6,812 bases of DNA from Anderseniella sp. (GCA_013041995.1 JABDRA010000694.1:1-6812), one strand, 5' to 3'; numbered from the stretch's first letter, positions 1 through 6,015 are shown. A program made the numbers and translations. Notes: generated from the letters alone by a model not told the origin.

Positions 1-72
1 AACACCAAGCTGACCAAGCGGACCGGATGGGCACCGAAAGGCCAGCGATACCGGACTCACGCGCCGTTTGGG
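1..72 (+). pseudogene. IS630-family transposase fragment (truncated)
   Basis: The forward frame from base 1 reads NTKLTKRTGWAPKGQ followed by RYRTHAPFG. This matches the conserved block between the second and third catalytic acidic residues of IS630-family DDE transposases, where a 'T..RR.GWAP.G.R' stretch is followed by 'HAPHGHW'. Similarity ends at the glycine near base 72. The family would continue with an HW-type motif and a beta strand, but here the frame runs into unrelated sequence. The upstream part lies outside the window. With no catalytic core or C-terminus visible after base 72, this is a dead remnant. It is on the opposite strand to the neighbouring catabolic operon and close to that operon's 3' end. 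The family call rests on motif memory, without a search. Confidence 0.72.
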
Positions 73-97
73 GCACCTATCTCAAACAGTCAACCCG

Positions 98-112
98 CCG
101 ACTTTTTCAACG
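98..112 (+). repeat. Left copy of 15-bp inverted repeat (IS-associated motif)
   Basis: The motif CCGACTTTTTCAACG here is perfectly complementary in orientation to bases 4388-4402. With one gap the match extends a few bases further, GAAT against AAT. Both copies are also preceded, in the same orientation, by a CACCTAT word and an ATCTCAA word, which suggests two diverged copies of one longer element end. 'CTTTTTCAAC' strings are common near the ends of several proteobacterial insertion sequences. Which element this belongs to cannot be decided from the window. Confidence 0.55.
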
Positions 113-127
113 GAATACGAACCAAGC

Positions 128-146
128 GGACACAGAGACTGTGTCC
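128..146. terminator. Perfect 8-bp hairpin downstream of the lyase gene; possible weak terminator
   Basis: GGACACAG and CTGTGTCC pair perfectly around a 3-base loop (136-138). The hairpin lies about 60 bp past the lyase stop codon in the direction of transcription (leftward). The minus strand after the stem reads GCTTGGTTCG, which is not a proper U-tract, so intrinsic termination would be inefficient at best. It may instead be a transposon-end or recombination hairpin. It is the best stem near the 3' end of the operon. Confidence 0.3.
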
Positions 147-208
147 ACCAAAGTGCCACCATCAAACGCCTTTCATCTCTATTTGCTTTGATAGGAGCTC
201 AACAAGCG

Positions 209-1960
209 TCAAATCTCCCCGCGACGCTTGCGCTCGGCATCATTCCATGCTGTCAGCGCTTGATAGTCGGGCACGAAGCCCAGACCTTTTTGCGCATCGG
301 ACGACACAGCGTCCTGCGATGTGATCACGTCGACCAGTGCCGGCGCATTGGCGATGGCGCGTTCGATTGCTGCCGGCAGATCGGTCGGATCTTCCACCCG
401 TTCGCCATGCGCGCCCAGCGCACGCGCCATTGCCGCATAGTCTGCATGGCGCAGGGTGGTGCCGACGACGCGGCCGCCGTAATTGGTGTCCTGGTCGAAG
501 CGTTCGATGTTCCAGGCGGCATTGTTGGATACGATGAATACCGGCTTGGCGCCGTGCCGCACGGCGGTGTCGATCTCCATGGCGTTGAGGCCGAAGGCGC
601 CGTCGCCGTTCACCGAGATTACCTGTCTGTCCGGGTACGCCAGGCTTGCTGCCACCGCGAAAGGCACGCCGACGCCGAGACAGCCGAACGCGCCGGCATC
701 CATGTAGGTTGATGCCTGCAATCCGATGCGCGCAAAGCTCAACAGATCACCGCCATCGGCAATGGCGATGTAGTCCGGATCGGCCTTTTGCCTGATGGCA
801 TCGAAAATGGCCAGTGGATGTATCTTGCCGTCTGCGCCGGTCTGTGGCGTTTTTGACGTCTCGCCCCTTGTGGTGCGCTCCTTCTGTTTTGCGCGCAGGC
901 CGTCAAGCCAGGCTCCGTCACGATCACCCGCATCATTGCCGAGCGCTTCGGTAATGGCGTCCAGCGCCAGCCCGACATCGCACATCAGTTCAGGCTGCCC
1001 GCGGCGGTTGTCGATCAGTTCCCCCGCTGTATCGGAGATGCGAATGAAACGGGCTTCGCCAAATACGGCCGGTGAGCCATATGCCACCTGGTAATCCAGC
1101 TTGCGGCCCAGCACGACGACGAGGTCGGCCTGGCCCATCACCGCACCACGCACGGCGCCGGCACTGGCGGGATGGTTTGCAGGAACGAGCCCCCGGCTTT
1201 CCTGGGTGTCCAGGTAAAGCGCATCAACCGCATCAAGAAACCGCACAATTTCGGTGCCGGCGCCGCGGGCGCCGCGGCCGGAAATGACCAGCGGACGTCG
1301 GGCATCGCGGATTGCATCAACGGCCTGCGCCACCGCTTCAGGGGCTGGCCGTGGCTTGTGCACTTCGGTGCCGTTGAGCCATTCGTCCAGCGCCAGTTGC
1401 GGCTGTACACGGGTGCGCAACACATCGGTCGGGATCTCGATATAGGACGGACCCGGTTCGCCCATGGCGCCCATGGCGCGGGAGACCGCCTCATCCATTT
1501 CGCGCAATACCTGATCGGCCACCCGTGCGGTGCGCGAGTAGCGCGTAACAGGCTTGAGTATGTCGGTGTGAGGAATGTCCTGCAGCGGCCCCATATTGGC
1601 CTGCGGGCGCGATGTGCACCCGCCGATCAGCAATACGGGAACTCTCGCGAGAGAGGCATTTGCCATCGATGTCACCGTATTGGTCACACCGGGCCCGGCT
1701 GTCACCATGGCGACGCCGAACCCGCCCGTCAGTTCCGCATGGGCGTGGGCCATGTGCACGGCGGCGCGCTCGTCGCGGACATCGACAATTCGAATGCCGG
1801 CCTGCGCCGCATAGTCCCAGATCGGCTGTATGTGGCCGCCCTGCAGGCCGAATATGCGGTCAACACCGCGTGCTTTCAGTGACTTGGCGATCCAGGACGC
1901 AACACTGAGCGGATCATCGTTCAGGTCTACGCGTGGAATATCTCGGGCACTGACGGTCAT
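209..1960 (-). CDS. ThDP-dependent 2-hydroxyacyl-CoA lyase / oxalyl-CoA decarboxylase-like enzyme
   Basis: This is a 583-residue member of the acetolactate synthase/oxalyl-CoA decarboxylase superfamily, with the usual three domains. The pyrimidine-binding domain (about 12-185) carries the catalytic glutamate E64 in VRDERAAVHMA, and a central domain (about 205-340) follows. The pyrophosphate-binding domain (about 380-545) has the ThDP/Mg motif GDG (452-454) ending in NN (479-480). The tail DAVSSDAQKGLGFVPDYQAL (550-569) has no counterpart in acetolactate synthase and resembles the C-terminal lid of bacterial 2-hydroxyacyl-CoA lyases. After the NN comes AAWNIERFDQ, with an acidic E486 in the active-site region, as I recall for the 2-hydroxyisobutyryl-CoA lyase group. 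The predicted reaction is cleavage of a 2-hydroxyacyl-CoA to an aldehyde or ketone plus formyl-CoA, in the cytosol. I chose the start at 1960 because AGAGGA lies 7 nt upstream; an upstream in-frame ATG at 2059 would put 33 non-homologous residues inside the ligase gene. It is the last gene of the operon. Alternatives are oxalyl-CoA decarboxylase or an unassigned ThDP lyase; acetolactate synthase is unlikely. Confidence 0.85.
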   Translation of the reverse strand: MTVSARDIPRVDLNDDPLSVASWIAKSLKARGVDRIFGLQGGHIQPIWDYAAQAGIRIVDVRDERAAVHMAHAHAELTGGFGVAMVTAGPGVTNTVTSMANASLARVPVLLIGGCTSRPQANMGPLQDIPHTDILKPVTRYSRTARVADQVLREMDEAVSRAMGAMGEPGPSYIEIPTDVLRTRVQPQLALDEWLNGTEVHKPRPAPEAVAQAVDAIRDARRPLVISGRGARGAGTEIVRFLDAVDALYLDTQESRGLVPANHPASAGAVRGAVMGQADLVVVLGRKLDYQVAYGSPAVFGEARFIRISDTAGELIDNRRGQPELMCDVGLALDAITEALGNDAGDRDGAWLDGLRAKQKERTTRGETSKTPQTGADGKIHPLAIFDAIRQKADPDYIAIADGGDLLSFARIGLQASTYMDAGAFGCLGVGVPFAVAASLAYPDRQVISVNGDGAFGLNAMEIDTAVRHGAKPVFIVSNNAAWNIERFDQDTNYGGRVVGTTLRHADYAAMARALGAHGERVEDPTDLPAAIERAIANAPALVDVITSQDAVSSDAQKGLGFVPDYQALTAWNDAERKRRGEI

Positions 1961-1967
1961 TTTCAAT

Positions 1968-1973
1968 TCCTCT
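1968..1973 (-). promoter_or_regulatory. Ribosome binding site fixing the lyase start
   Basis: On the minus strand AGAGGA sits 7 nt before the ATG at 1960, within the 25-bp gap after the ligase stop. This supports the shorter reading of the lyase over the 33-residue longer open frame. Confidence 0.75.
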
Positions 1974-1985
1974 TGATTGAGATAG

Positions 1986-3542
1986 TCAACTGAGCTGTTC
2001 GCGCAGCAGCCGGTGCAGGATCTTGCCGGTGGCGTTACGCGGCATTCGCTCCGGTTCAATGAACACGATCGAACGCGGGCGCTTGTAGCCGGCCAGCTTC
2101 TCCCGGCACCAATCGGTTAGAACGGTTTCGTCGATTGCTTTGCCTGCGCGGCGGACCACGGCGGCCGTGACGCGCTCACCCCATTTGTCGTCGGGCAGAC
2201 CGATTACGGCGGCGTCGGCCACGGCCGGATGACTGCCGATTACCGCTTCCACTTCAGATGGGTAGACATTCTCGCCACCAGTGATGATCACGTTGTTCTT
2301 GCGGTCGATCAGCTTGATGAACCCGTCTTCATCGCGAATGGCAATGTCTCCCACGGTCATGTAGGTGCCGCGAAAGGCTTCGGCGGTTTTGTCGGGGTTG
2401 TTCCAGTAGCCTGTGAAGGAGTATGGCGAGCAGGAATAGAGCTCACCCGGCTGGCCGTCCGGCACTTCGTTGCCGTCATCATCCATGAGTTTTATCGCTG
2501 CTGAACCGATGGTCTCCCGGCCCACGCTGCCCAGCTTGTCAAACTGTTCATTCGGATGCAGCATCGTCACCCATCCGCCCTCCGTTGAGCCGTACAGTTC
2601 GAACAGGCCGGTGTTGGGAAACATATCCATCACCGCACGTTTGGTGTCGGCGCGGGCCGGCGCGGAAGAGATCATGAGTTTTTCAACCCGGTCAAAGCTC
2701 GCGGTGCCGCGCTCATGCATCGGCACATCCAGCATCATCGTGTAGTGGGTCGGCACCAGCGAGGTAAAGGTAATGCCATACTCTCCCATGGTGCGCAGGC
2801 ACAGACCGGGATCGAAACTGGCTTTGGAGAATATTGTAACCGACGCGCCGGAGTAAACGAACGCGGCAAAGAAAAACAGCGAGTTTGCATGGCACATGGG
2901 CATCACCAGAAGGGCATTGTCGGCCCGCCTGATAGCCAGTTCCACTGCCGTCATCAGCGCCAGCATGGCTATGCCGCGATGGGTGCGGATGGCGCCCTTG
3001 GGCCGGCCGGTCGTGCCCGAGGTGTACATCAGGCACCAGGGATCGTCGGGTGAGACGTCAACTGCCGGCTCATCGGCTCTTGCACGCCCGATGAGGTCTT
3101 CATAGGCTTGCCATTCGCCATCAGCATTGCCGTTGCCGATCAGCACAAACCGGTCTGCCGCAATGTCCAGCTTGTCGCGCACAGCTGCGATAGTGCCGGC
3201 CAGGACATCCTCAACGATAAGGGCGCGTACGCCGGAATTTTCGGCAATATACTGGGCTTCCGGCCCGGTCAGGCGGAAATTGACGGGAACCGCAACGATG
3301 CCGGACTTTGCGGCCGCTGCGAAAATTTCAACCCATTCCACCCGATTGTAGGCGAGGATGGCGACCCGGTCACCCGTCGCCAGGCCCATCTCTGTAAGGG
3401 CATTGGCCAACCGGCAGGCGCGCTCGTTCCATTGGCGAAAGGACATCGCCCGATCAAGGTCACGCGCGCCGATGCGATTGGGTTGCAGTCGGGCCTGGGC
3501 AGACAGGACCTGACCGACATTGAGCGGCTCGGTGGCGGTCAT
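1986..3542 (-). CDS. AMP-forming acyl-CoA ligase (2-hydroxy acid or oxalate activating, inferred)
   Basis: This 518-residue ANL-superfamily adenylating enzyme converts a carboxylic acid, ATP and CoA into acyl-CoA, AMP and PPi. All core motifs are present: the phosphate-binding loop YTSGTTGRPKG (173-183), YGSTEGG (317-323), the ribose-binding VGD aspartate D399, the hinge region DRKNNVIITGGENVYPSEVE (413-432), and the adenylation lysine K507 in TGK. The length is normal for the family. The start overlaps the regulator's stop codon by 4 bp (ATGA), and GGAG lies 10 nt upstream, so translation is probably coupled. Sequence alone does not give the substrate. Its position directly before a 2-hydroxyacyl-CoA lyase-like gene points to a 2-hydroxy acid such as 2-hydroxyisobutyrate, or to oxalate if the partner is a decarboxylase. 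A generic fatty or aromatic acid ligase is possible but fits the neighbour less well. Confidence 0.88.
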   Translation of the reverse strand: MTATEPLNVGQVLSAQARLQPNRIGARDLDRAMSFRQWNERACRLANALTEMGLATGDRVAILAYNRVEWVEIFAAAAKSGIVAVPVNFRLTGPEAQYIAENSGVRALIVEDVLAGTIAAVRDKLDIAADRFVLIGNGNADGEWQAYEDLIGRARADEPAVDVSPDDPWCLMYTSGTTGRPKGAIRTHRGIAMLALMTAVELAIRRADNALLVMPMCHANSLFFFAAFVYSGASVTIFSKASFDPGLCLRTMGEYGITFTSLVPTHYTMMLDVPMHERGTASFDRVEKLMISSAPARADTKRAVMDMFPNTGLFELYGSTEGGWVTMLHPNEQFDKLGSVGRETIGSAAIKLMDDDGNEVPDGQPGELYSCSPYSFTGYWNNPDKTAEAFRGTYMTVGDIAIRDEDGFIKLIDRKNNVIITGGENVYPSEVEAVIGSHPAVADAAVIGLPDDKWGERVTAAVVRRAGKAIDETVLTDWCREKLAGYKRPRSIVFIEPERMPRNATGKILHRLLREQLS

Positions 3543-4225
3543 GACGGGGTCGCTCCATCGCTGGTATTGGCCGCCAGCAGGTCTGCAGCGCGGATTGCAT
3601 GTTTGCGCATCAGTTTTTCGGCCCGCTTCTTGTTGCCGGCCAGGGCGGCATCCACGATTGCCTCATGCTGGCGCCAGATGTCATAGGGCGGCTCGGCCTT
3701 GCGCAGGACATCACCCATGACCCGGCGCAGGAAGCGCCAGTGCGGTTCGGCAGTTGCGGAAAGCAAAGAGTTCCCGGAAACGTCATAGAAAAGCTGATGG
3801 AATGCCTCGTCCTGGCGGATCATCTCCGGGACATCGCCTTTCTTCACTGCCTTGTCGCCGGCGGCCAGTATCGCGCGGGCCTTCCTCTCGAACGCCTTGC
3901 GGGCCGCGTCATCCTTTGCCAGGCGCCGGGCACAGTGACGCGCGGAAAGCCCATCCAGCAAGGCTCGCACCTCATAGTGGTGATGCATGAGATCAATATC
4001 CAGATGCGAGACACGCAATCCCCGCTTTCCAACCTCTTCCACTAGCCCGTCGGCCTTCAGCAGCGCCATGGCCTGCTGCACCGGCTGACGGGAAACCCCA
4101 AGCCGGGCCGCCAGTTCCTCCTGCTTCAAATGAGTGCCGGGTGTCAGCCTGCCACCGCAGATCTCGTCCAGGATCGCTTCATAGACCTGTTCTGCGAGCG
4201 CCGGTGCTGTCTGGATGAGGTTCAT
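3539..4225 (-). CDS. GntR-family transcriptional regulator, FCD (FadR-type) subfamily
   Basis: This 228-residue DNA-binding regulator has an N-terminal winged helix-turn-helix (about 9-73). ELAARLGVSRQPVQQAMALL (37-56) is the recognition region, and the wing (about 62-73) contains GKRGLRV. The C-terminal all-helical FCD effector domain (about 80-218) contains D139, H143, H187 and H209. Their spacing of 4, 44 and 22 matches the metal-binding set of FCD proteins, so a carboxylate ligand bound through a metal is likely. It is the first gene of the operon and overlaps the ligase start by 4 bp. By family precedent it represses its own promoter until the pathway substrate or its CoA ester binds. 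The ATG at 4225 is the natural family start, although no Shine-Dalgarno sequence is visible before it. The effector is inferred from the neighbours. Confidence 0.9.
   Translation of the reverse strand: MNLIQTAPALAEQVYEAILDEICGGRLTPGTHLKQEELAARLGVSRQPVQQAMALLKADGLVEEVGKRGLRVSHLDIDLMHHHYEVRALLDGLSARHCARRLAKDDAARKAFERKARAILAAGDKAVKKGDVPEMIRQDEAFHQLFYDVSGNSLLSATAEPHWRFLRRVMGDVLRKAEPPYDIWRQHEAIVDAALAGNKKRAEKLMRKHAIRAADLLAANTSDGATPS
3553..3556 (-). promoter_or_regulatory. Ribosome binding site of the ligase, inside the regulator gene
   Basis: On the minus strand GGAG lies 10 nt before the ligase ATG, within the last codons of the regulator. Together with the ATGA stop/start overlap it supports coupled translation and the chosen ligase start. 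Confidence 0.55.
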
Positions 4226-4238
4226 ATTACTGAATACC

Positions 4239-4251
4239 GAATTCTGAATTC
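4239..4251. promoter_or_regulatory. Candidate operator: GAATTC-T-GAATTC palindrome over the predicted transcription start
   Basis: Two GAATTC half-sites flank a single T, giving a 13-bp inverted repeat that is perfect apart from its centre. Weaker symmetry continues a few bases outward. It lies 14-26 bases before the regulator ATG and just downstream of the predicted -10 box, so a bound protein would block transcription initiation. GntR/FCD proteins bind short palindromes and usually autoregulate. This site does not match the common TGGT/ACCA-style FadR consensus, so the link to this regulator is inferred. Confidence 0.5.
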
Positions 4252-4255
4252 AATA

Positions 4256-4285
4256 ATTCTAACCCCCCTTGGACATCAGAGTCAA
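4256..4285 (-). promoter_or_regulatory. Sigma70-type promoter of the regulator-ligase-lyase operon
   Basis: On the minus strand TTGACT (4280-4285, 5 of 6 consensus) is followed after 18 bases by TAGAAT (4256-4261, 5 of 6 consensus). The predicted start site falls near 4248-4250, giving a leader of about 24 nt. That fits the absence of room for a Shine-Dalgarno sequence and the overlap with the palindrome. It is the only strong promoter-like pair I found upstream of the operon. Confidence 0.6.
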
Positions 4286-4442
4286 TTGCTGCAACGCAGA
4301 GGTCGTTGCCCCGATTGATCGGTGGCGGCTTCTGACTTATTGCCACCACTGAATTGCGTCGAGCGGATGCCAGCAAAGGGCTGAATTCGTTGAAAAAGTC
4401 GGTTCAGAAAGTTGTTCTTGAGATGTCTGGAAAATAGGTGAA
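4286..4442. other. Gene-free stretch between operon promoter and IS30 relic
   Basis: I see no gene here. The only recognisable item is the inverted copy of the 15-bp IS-associated motif at 4388-4402. The surrounding sequence, with a 'GGGCTGAATTCGTTGAAAAA' flavour, resembles ends or flanks of insertion sequences in proteobacteria, but the element is not identifiable. No stable terminator was found. Confidence 0.4.
4388..4402 (-). repeat. Right copy of 15-bp inverted repeat (IS-associated motif)
   Basis: CGTTGAAAAAGTCGG on the plus strand is the exact reverse complement of bases 98-112. The two copies face each other across the regulator-ligase-lyase operon. Chance occurrence of a perfect 15-bp inverted pair in a window this size is roughly a few percent by simple random expectation. 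Both copies also adjoin transposase debris. Confidence 0.55.
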
Positions 4443-4685
4443 TCACGTTCGGTTACGCGGTTTGTGGCTGTTTGTTAATTGGGAAGAGTTTTGCCAGCTT
4501 TCTGAGGTTCTGGGCGGTAGGTGCTGTCGGAGCAGATGGTTGGTGTTTTCGGTTGACCCGCATTGCTAAGGTGACTGAGGGTCGCAAAAATACCCCCCTA
4601 CATCTGTCGCGATGTAGCTGTTATTTGCGCCACCGATTAGGTCGCCTTGCCAGCGCACAGCACCGCAAAAAAACGCCCCGTCAGA
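4443..4685 (-). pseudogene. IS30-family transposase relic, internally deleted and stopped
   Basis: One minus-strand frame holds two diagnostic IS30 blocks in order. RWQGDLIGGANNSYIAT (codons from about 4655 down) corresponds to the family's HWEGDLIIGK.NRSAIAT, which carries the first catalytic Asp (codon 4641-4643). YFCDPQSP, a stop, then QCGSTENTNHLLRQHLP corresponds to FCDPHSPWQRGSNENTNGLLRQYLP, with the catalytic Glu at 4548-4550. The Asp-to-Glu distance is only 31 codons. The family normally has about 55-65 plus 33 residues with another Asp between, so some 60 codons including the second Asp are gone. The tryptophan codon before Q has become TAG (4566-4568), the frame is closed upstream by TGA (4686-4688), and it ends at TGA (4443-4445). 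The tail NSSQLTNSHKPRNRT recalls the family's QLN.RPRK end in degraded form. It is a dead element between the two gene modules. Confidence 0.82.
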
Positions 4686-4791
4686 TCACTCAGCAAGACC
4701 TGCCTCCGCTTCAGTCTTCGGCCGTCCGTAGTGCACAAAAGCCACCAGGCAGGTTGCAAAGGCGGACAATTCTAGCGCTGCGGGACGTCAT
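4686..4791. other. Short intergenic stretch downstream of the GcvT-family gene
   Basis: No gene or clear terminator is visible for the leftward-transcribed demethylase-like gene. A minus-strand fragment reading YGRPKTEAEAGLAE just before the TGA at 4686 might be the RPKT-type segment of an IS30 N-terminal half, which would extend the relic. That match is too short to rely on. Confidence 0.3.
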
Positions 4792-5961
4792 TCAACCCTT
4801 TGCTGCAATAGCCTTTTGGGGGTCGTGGAATGGGATTGGAACGACTTTGCACTGCCGTTCTTTTGCGCTTGTGACAACATGAAGCTCATGACCAGCTTCT
4901 GAATGTTCGATCGCGACCATGCCCAATGCGATGTTCTTCTCCAGCCTGGGCGAGTAAATTGCAGACGAGACATAGCCGACTTTGACGTCGTCCTTCATGA
5001 TCGGCCAATACGAGTCATTCGAACCCTCCAACGGTGCGCCTCCAACTTCCAGCCCGACAAAGTATTGCGAAACACCCTTTGCCTTGATCTTTTCCAATGC
5101 TGCTCTGCTGACGAAGTCTGCTTTCATGTCCAGATTGACCAGACGGTCCATTCGCATCTCAAACGGATTATTCATAAGGTTCATGTCAGCGTGGTATGAC
5201 AACATGCCGGCTTCTATGCGGCGAATGCTGGATGTGTGGCCCGGCTTCAGACCCAGCGGCTCACCGACCGCCATCAGGTGTTCCCAAAGCTTGTCGCCTG
5301 CTGACCCGTCGCGCAAAAAGATTTCATAACCAAGTTCGCTGGACCAGCCCGTGCGGGAAATGATCAGTGGCACACCGTTCCAATCATATTCCATGAACCA
5401 ATAGTATTTTAGCTCGGTTGGCGTGTCGCCGAATGCTGCCCGCAGAATGTCACGCGATTTGGGACCCTGAAGCTGAAGCGGCGACACATCGGGCTCCGTG
5501 ATCTGGACATCCATCCCTGAATTTACCGCCAGACCCTTGGCCCAAAGCAGGACATCTGTATCTGCAATCGACAGCCAATAATGATCTTCTGCCAGCTTCA
5601 GCAATATCGGGTCATTGATGATCCCGCCGTCCTGATCGGTGATGAGTACATATTTGCATTGACCAGTCTTGCAAGTCGAAAGGTCACGACAGCTCAGGAA
5701 TTGGGTGAATCGGGCAGCGTCCGGCCCTTTGATTTCAACTTGCCGTTCCACAGACACGTCACACAGGATCGCATCTTTGACCAGGTTCCAGAAGTTCTGA
5801 ACAGGGTCGCCAAAATCCCGGGGGATATACATGTGGTTATAGACAGAAAACCCTTTTGCGCCCCAACGCAATGCCGCGTCAGAGTAGGGAGATTTTCGGA
5901 CCTGTGTTCCGAAGCTGAATTTGGAAAAAGTTTGCTGTGTGGGCATTGCGACTGCTTTCAT
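4792..5961 (-). CDS. GcvT-fold, DmdA-like tetrahydrofolate-dependent demethylase (substrate uncertain)
   Basis: This 389-residue cytosolic protein belongs to the aminomethyltransferase family. These enzymes transfer a C1 or methyl group from a substrate to tetrahydrofolate. The GcvT folate-binding domain spans about 20-285 and the C-terminal barrel about 300-375. It shares strings with DMSP demethylase DmdA: SVYNHM (39-44), VERQVEIKGPDAA (71-83), CRDLS (91-95), GGIINDP with D117 at the GcvT catalytic Asp position, LAEDHYWLSIADTDVLLWAKGLA (123-145), EPDVSPLQLQGPKS and RRIEAGMLSY (247-256). It differs from authentic DmdA at TGWSSELGYEIFL (204-216), which is closer to the GcvT pattern, and at PGHTSSIRRIE. 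It therefore probably belongs to a DmdA-related side clade. A start at M6 (5946) is also possible; neither start has a good Shine-Dalgarno sequence. It lies 54 bp after the hydratase-family gene and is probably co-transcribed. Its GC content is lower than that of the left operon. Confidence 0.82.
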   Translation of the reverse strand: MKAVAMPTQQTFSKFSFGTQVRKSPYSDAALRWGAKGFSVYNHMYIPRDFGDPVQNFWNLVKDAILCDVSVERQVEIKGPDAARFTQFLSCRDLSTCKTGQCKYVLITDQDGGIINDPILLKLAEDHYWLSIADTDVLLWAKGLAVNSGMDVQITEPDVSPLQLQGPKSRDILRAAFGDTPTELKYYWFMEYDWNGVPLIISRTGWSSELGYEIFLRDGSAGDKLWEHLMAVGEPLGLKPGHTSSIRRIEAGMLSYHADMNLMNNPFEMRMDRLVNLDMKADFVSRAALEKIKAKGVSQYFVGLEVGGAPLEGSNDSYWPIMKDDVKVGYVSSAIYSPRLEKNIALGMVAIEHSEAGHELHVVTSAKERQCKVVPIPFHDPQKAIAAKG

Positions 5962-6015
5962 TGTATTGTGCGATTTTTGGTGGCTAACAGCGAGAAAGTT
6001 CTGGACAATCGTAGG
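5962..6015. other. 54-bp spacer between hydratase-family and GcvT-family genes
   Basis: Both flanking genes run leftward, and the spacer shows no clear terminator, promoter pair or strong Shine-Dalgarno sequence. A shared transcript is the simplest reading. Confidence 0.4.

Larger units (their letters stand above)
73..208. other. Intergenic IS debris between IS630 fragment and lyase 3' end
   Basis: This 136-bp stretch has no convincing gene. It holds one copy of the 15-bp motif CCGACTTTTTCAACG (98-112), which recurs inverted beside the regulator promoter. It also holds a perfect 8-bp hairpin at 128-146. The 11-bp word ACCAAGCGGAC at 121-131 repeats one inside the transposase fragment at 13-23. 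A forward frame stays open through here into the lyase gene, but it has no family resemblance after base 72 and is not called as a gene. Confidence 0.5.

Noticed and set aside
68..712. Long plus-strand open frame (214 codons) starting in the IS debris
   Set aside because: Most of it is antisense to the lyase 3' half, it shows no family motif and its composition mirrors the GC-rich coding strand.
1172..1882. 236-codon plus-strand open frame
   Set aside because: It is an antisense shadow of the well-supported ThDP lyase gene, with no ribosome binding site or recognisable domain.
209..1960. Sulfoacetaldehyde acetyltransferase or acetolactate synthase assignment for the ThDP enzyme
   Set aside because: No acetolactate synthase small subunit or sulfonate genes lie nearby; the tail and WNIER loop fit the 2-hydroxyacyl-CoA lyase/oxalyl-CoA decarboxylase side better, and the gene is coupled to an acyl-CoA ligase.
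3108..3686. 192-codon plus-strand open frame spanning ligase and regulator
   Set aside because: It runs antisense across two clearly real genes and has no motif.
4584..4630. Hairpin CTACATC-6 nt-GATGTAG with imperfect outer arms, considered as a terminator for the GcvT-family gene
   Set aside because: The stem lies inside the IS30 relic coding remnant and is separated from the T-rich run by several Gs; it may be chance structure.
4665..4685. Run of seven T on the minus strand after GGGGCG, considered as an intrinsic terminator
   Set aside because: No complementary upstream arm for the GC-rich half was found, so there is no stem.
4472..4882. 136-codon plus-strand open frame over the intergenic region
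   Set aside because: It is the complement of the IS30 relic and of the 3' end of the GcvT-family gene; the minus-strand frames carry the recognisable motifs.
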